From positions 86,009,583 to 86,073,582 of the forward strand of contig CM076193.1 in the NCBI GenBank assembly GCA_038277395.1: a stretch of DNA of 64,000 nucleotides. The letters run 5' to 3'. This DNA is from Dryocosmus kuriphilus (lineage: Eukaryota; Arthropoda; Insecta; Hymenoptera; Cynipidae). Position 1 is the first letter of the stretch. Every line of letters begins with the position of its first letter. The position numbers and the translations under genes were made by a program. Under the pieces are notes generated by a model. The model was not told the origin of the DNA and made no database searches. It saw nothing but the letters and a program-made list of their open reading frames with translations. Below are positions 63,916-64,000 of the stretch, piece after piece.

Positions 63916-64000
63916 TGTTCTGTTAAATGGGTTGCCCTATGTTCTTTCCCCTCGTAAATTTTTATTTTCTCCTCTAATAATTTTTCTAAATGGGTTTGTT
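63916..64000 (-). pseudogene. Second gypsy pol, upstream fragment at window edge
   Basis: Minus-strand reading of about 28 codons with stops (KI.IYEGKE-like, ATHLTEH-like), corresponding to the region before the RT core. About 100 residues that should lie between this and the 63.35-kb part are missing. The gene continues outside the window. Confidence 0.45.

Overview
This window is eukaryotic and most likely comes from an arthropod, probably an insect. It is AT-rich, intron-bearing and packed with old, nested transposable elements. I see no intact host gene. The evidence for an animal and insect-like source is a Polinton/Maverick, a P-element with a spliced THAP transposase, a Jockey-like non-LTR element, two Ty3/gypsy elements, and TATA plus TCAGT-type core promoters. 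Every large coding region except a few short ones is broken by stops or frameshifts.

Layout. 1-0.5 kb: a copy of an interspersed repeat that I call Rep-A. 2.2-14.8 kb: a decayed Polinton with protein-primed DNA polymerase B (+), a CAACGTTG minisatellite, integrase with chromodomain (-), two small structural or unknown genes (-), packaging ATPase (-), a phospholipase-A2-like protein (+) and a truncated major capsid gene (+). Its polymerase gene is split by a 4.36-kb P-type transposon (2817-7177, 8-bp target duplication AGGTACCC). The P element carries an exon duplicated in tandem with complementary lesions. 15.0-15.6 kb: a small, nearly intact gene of unknown function with heat-shock-type element, TATA box, initiator and poly(A) signal. 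15.9-17.3 kb: tandem repeats. 17.3-29 kb: three Rep-A copies, each split by a different transposon: a fold-back element with about 400-bp arms (itself hit by a poly-C MITE), a 1.77-kb palindromic element with CACAGTG ends and 5-bp target duplication, and a 4.57-kb element with CCCTGCTG ends, TATCTC satellite arrays inside both ends and a THAP-like ORF.

29.4-39.4 kb: about 1-kb outer inverted repeats enclosing small MITEs and a 3.4-kb palindrome that holds a 694-bp insertion. 39.4-50.5 kb: a gypsy element whose 5' LTR is split by a 4.4-kb Jockey-like element (9-bp target duplication CAGTTAGTC). 50.5-60.6 kb: mostly non-coding, with several palindromic elements, tRNA-derived sequences, one cysteine-rich exon-like ORF (51.5 kb) and one exon-like ORF cut by a transposon end (56.3 kb). 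61.2-64 kb: a second gypsy pol (-) interrupted by a tandem pair of tRNA-like hairpins.

The main value of the window is its readable insertion history: several insertions can be proven from target duplications and from empty sites in paralogous copies inside the same window. The strongest candidates for undescribed biology are the 4.57-kb satellite-ended THAP transposon, the CACAGTG-ended fold-back element, the P-element exon duplication, and the small promoter-equipped gene beside the truncated capsid gene. Homology calls rest on motif recognition without a database search.
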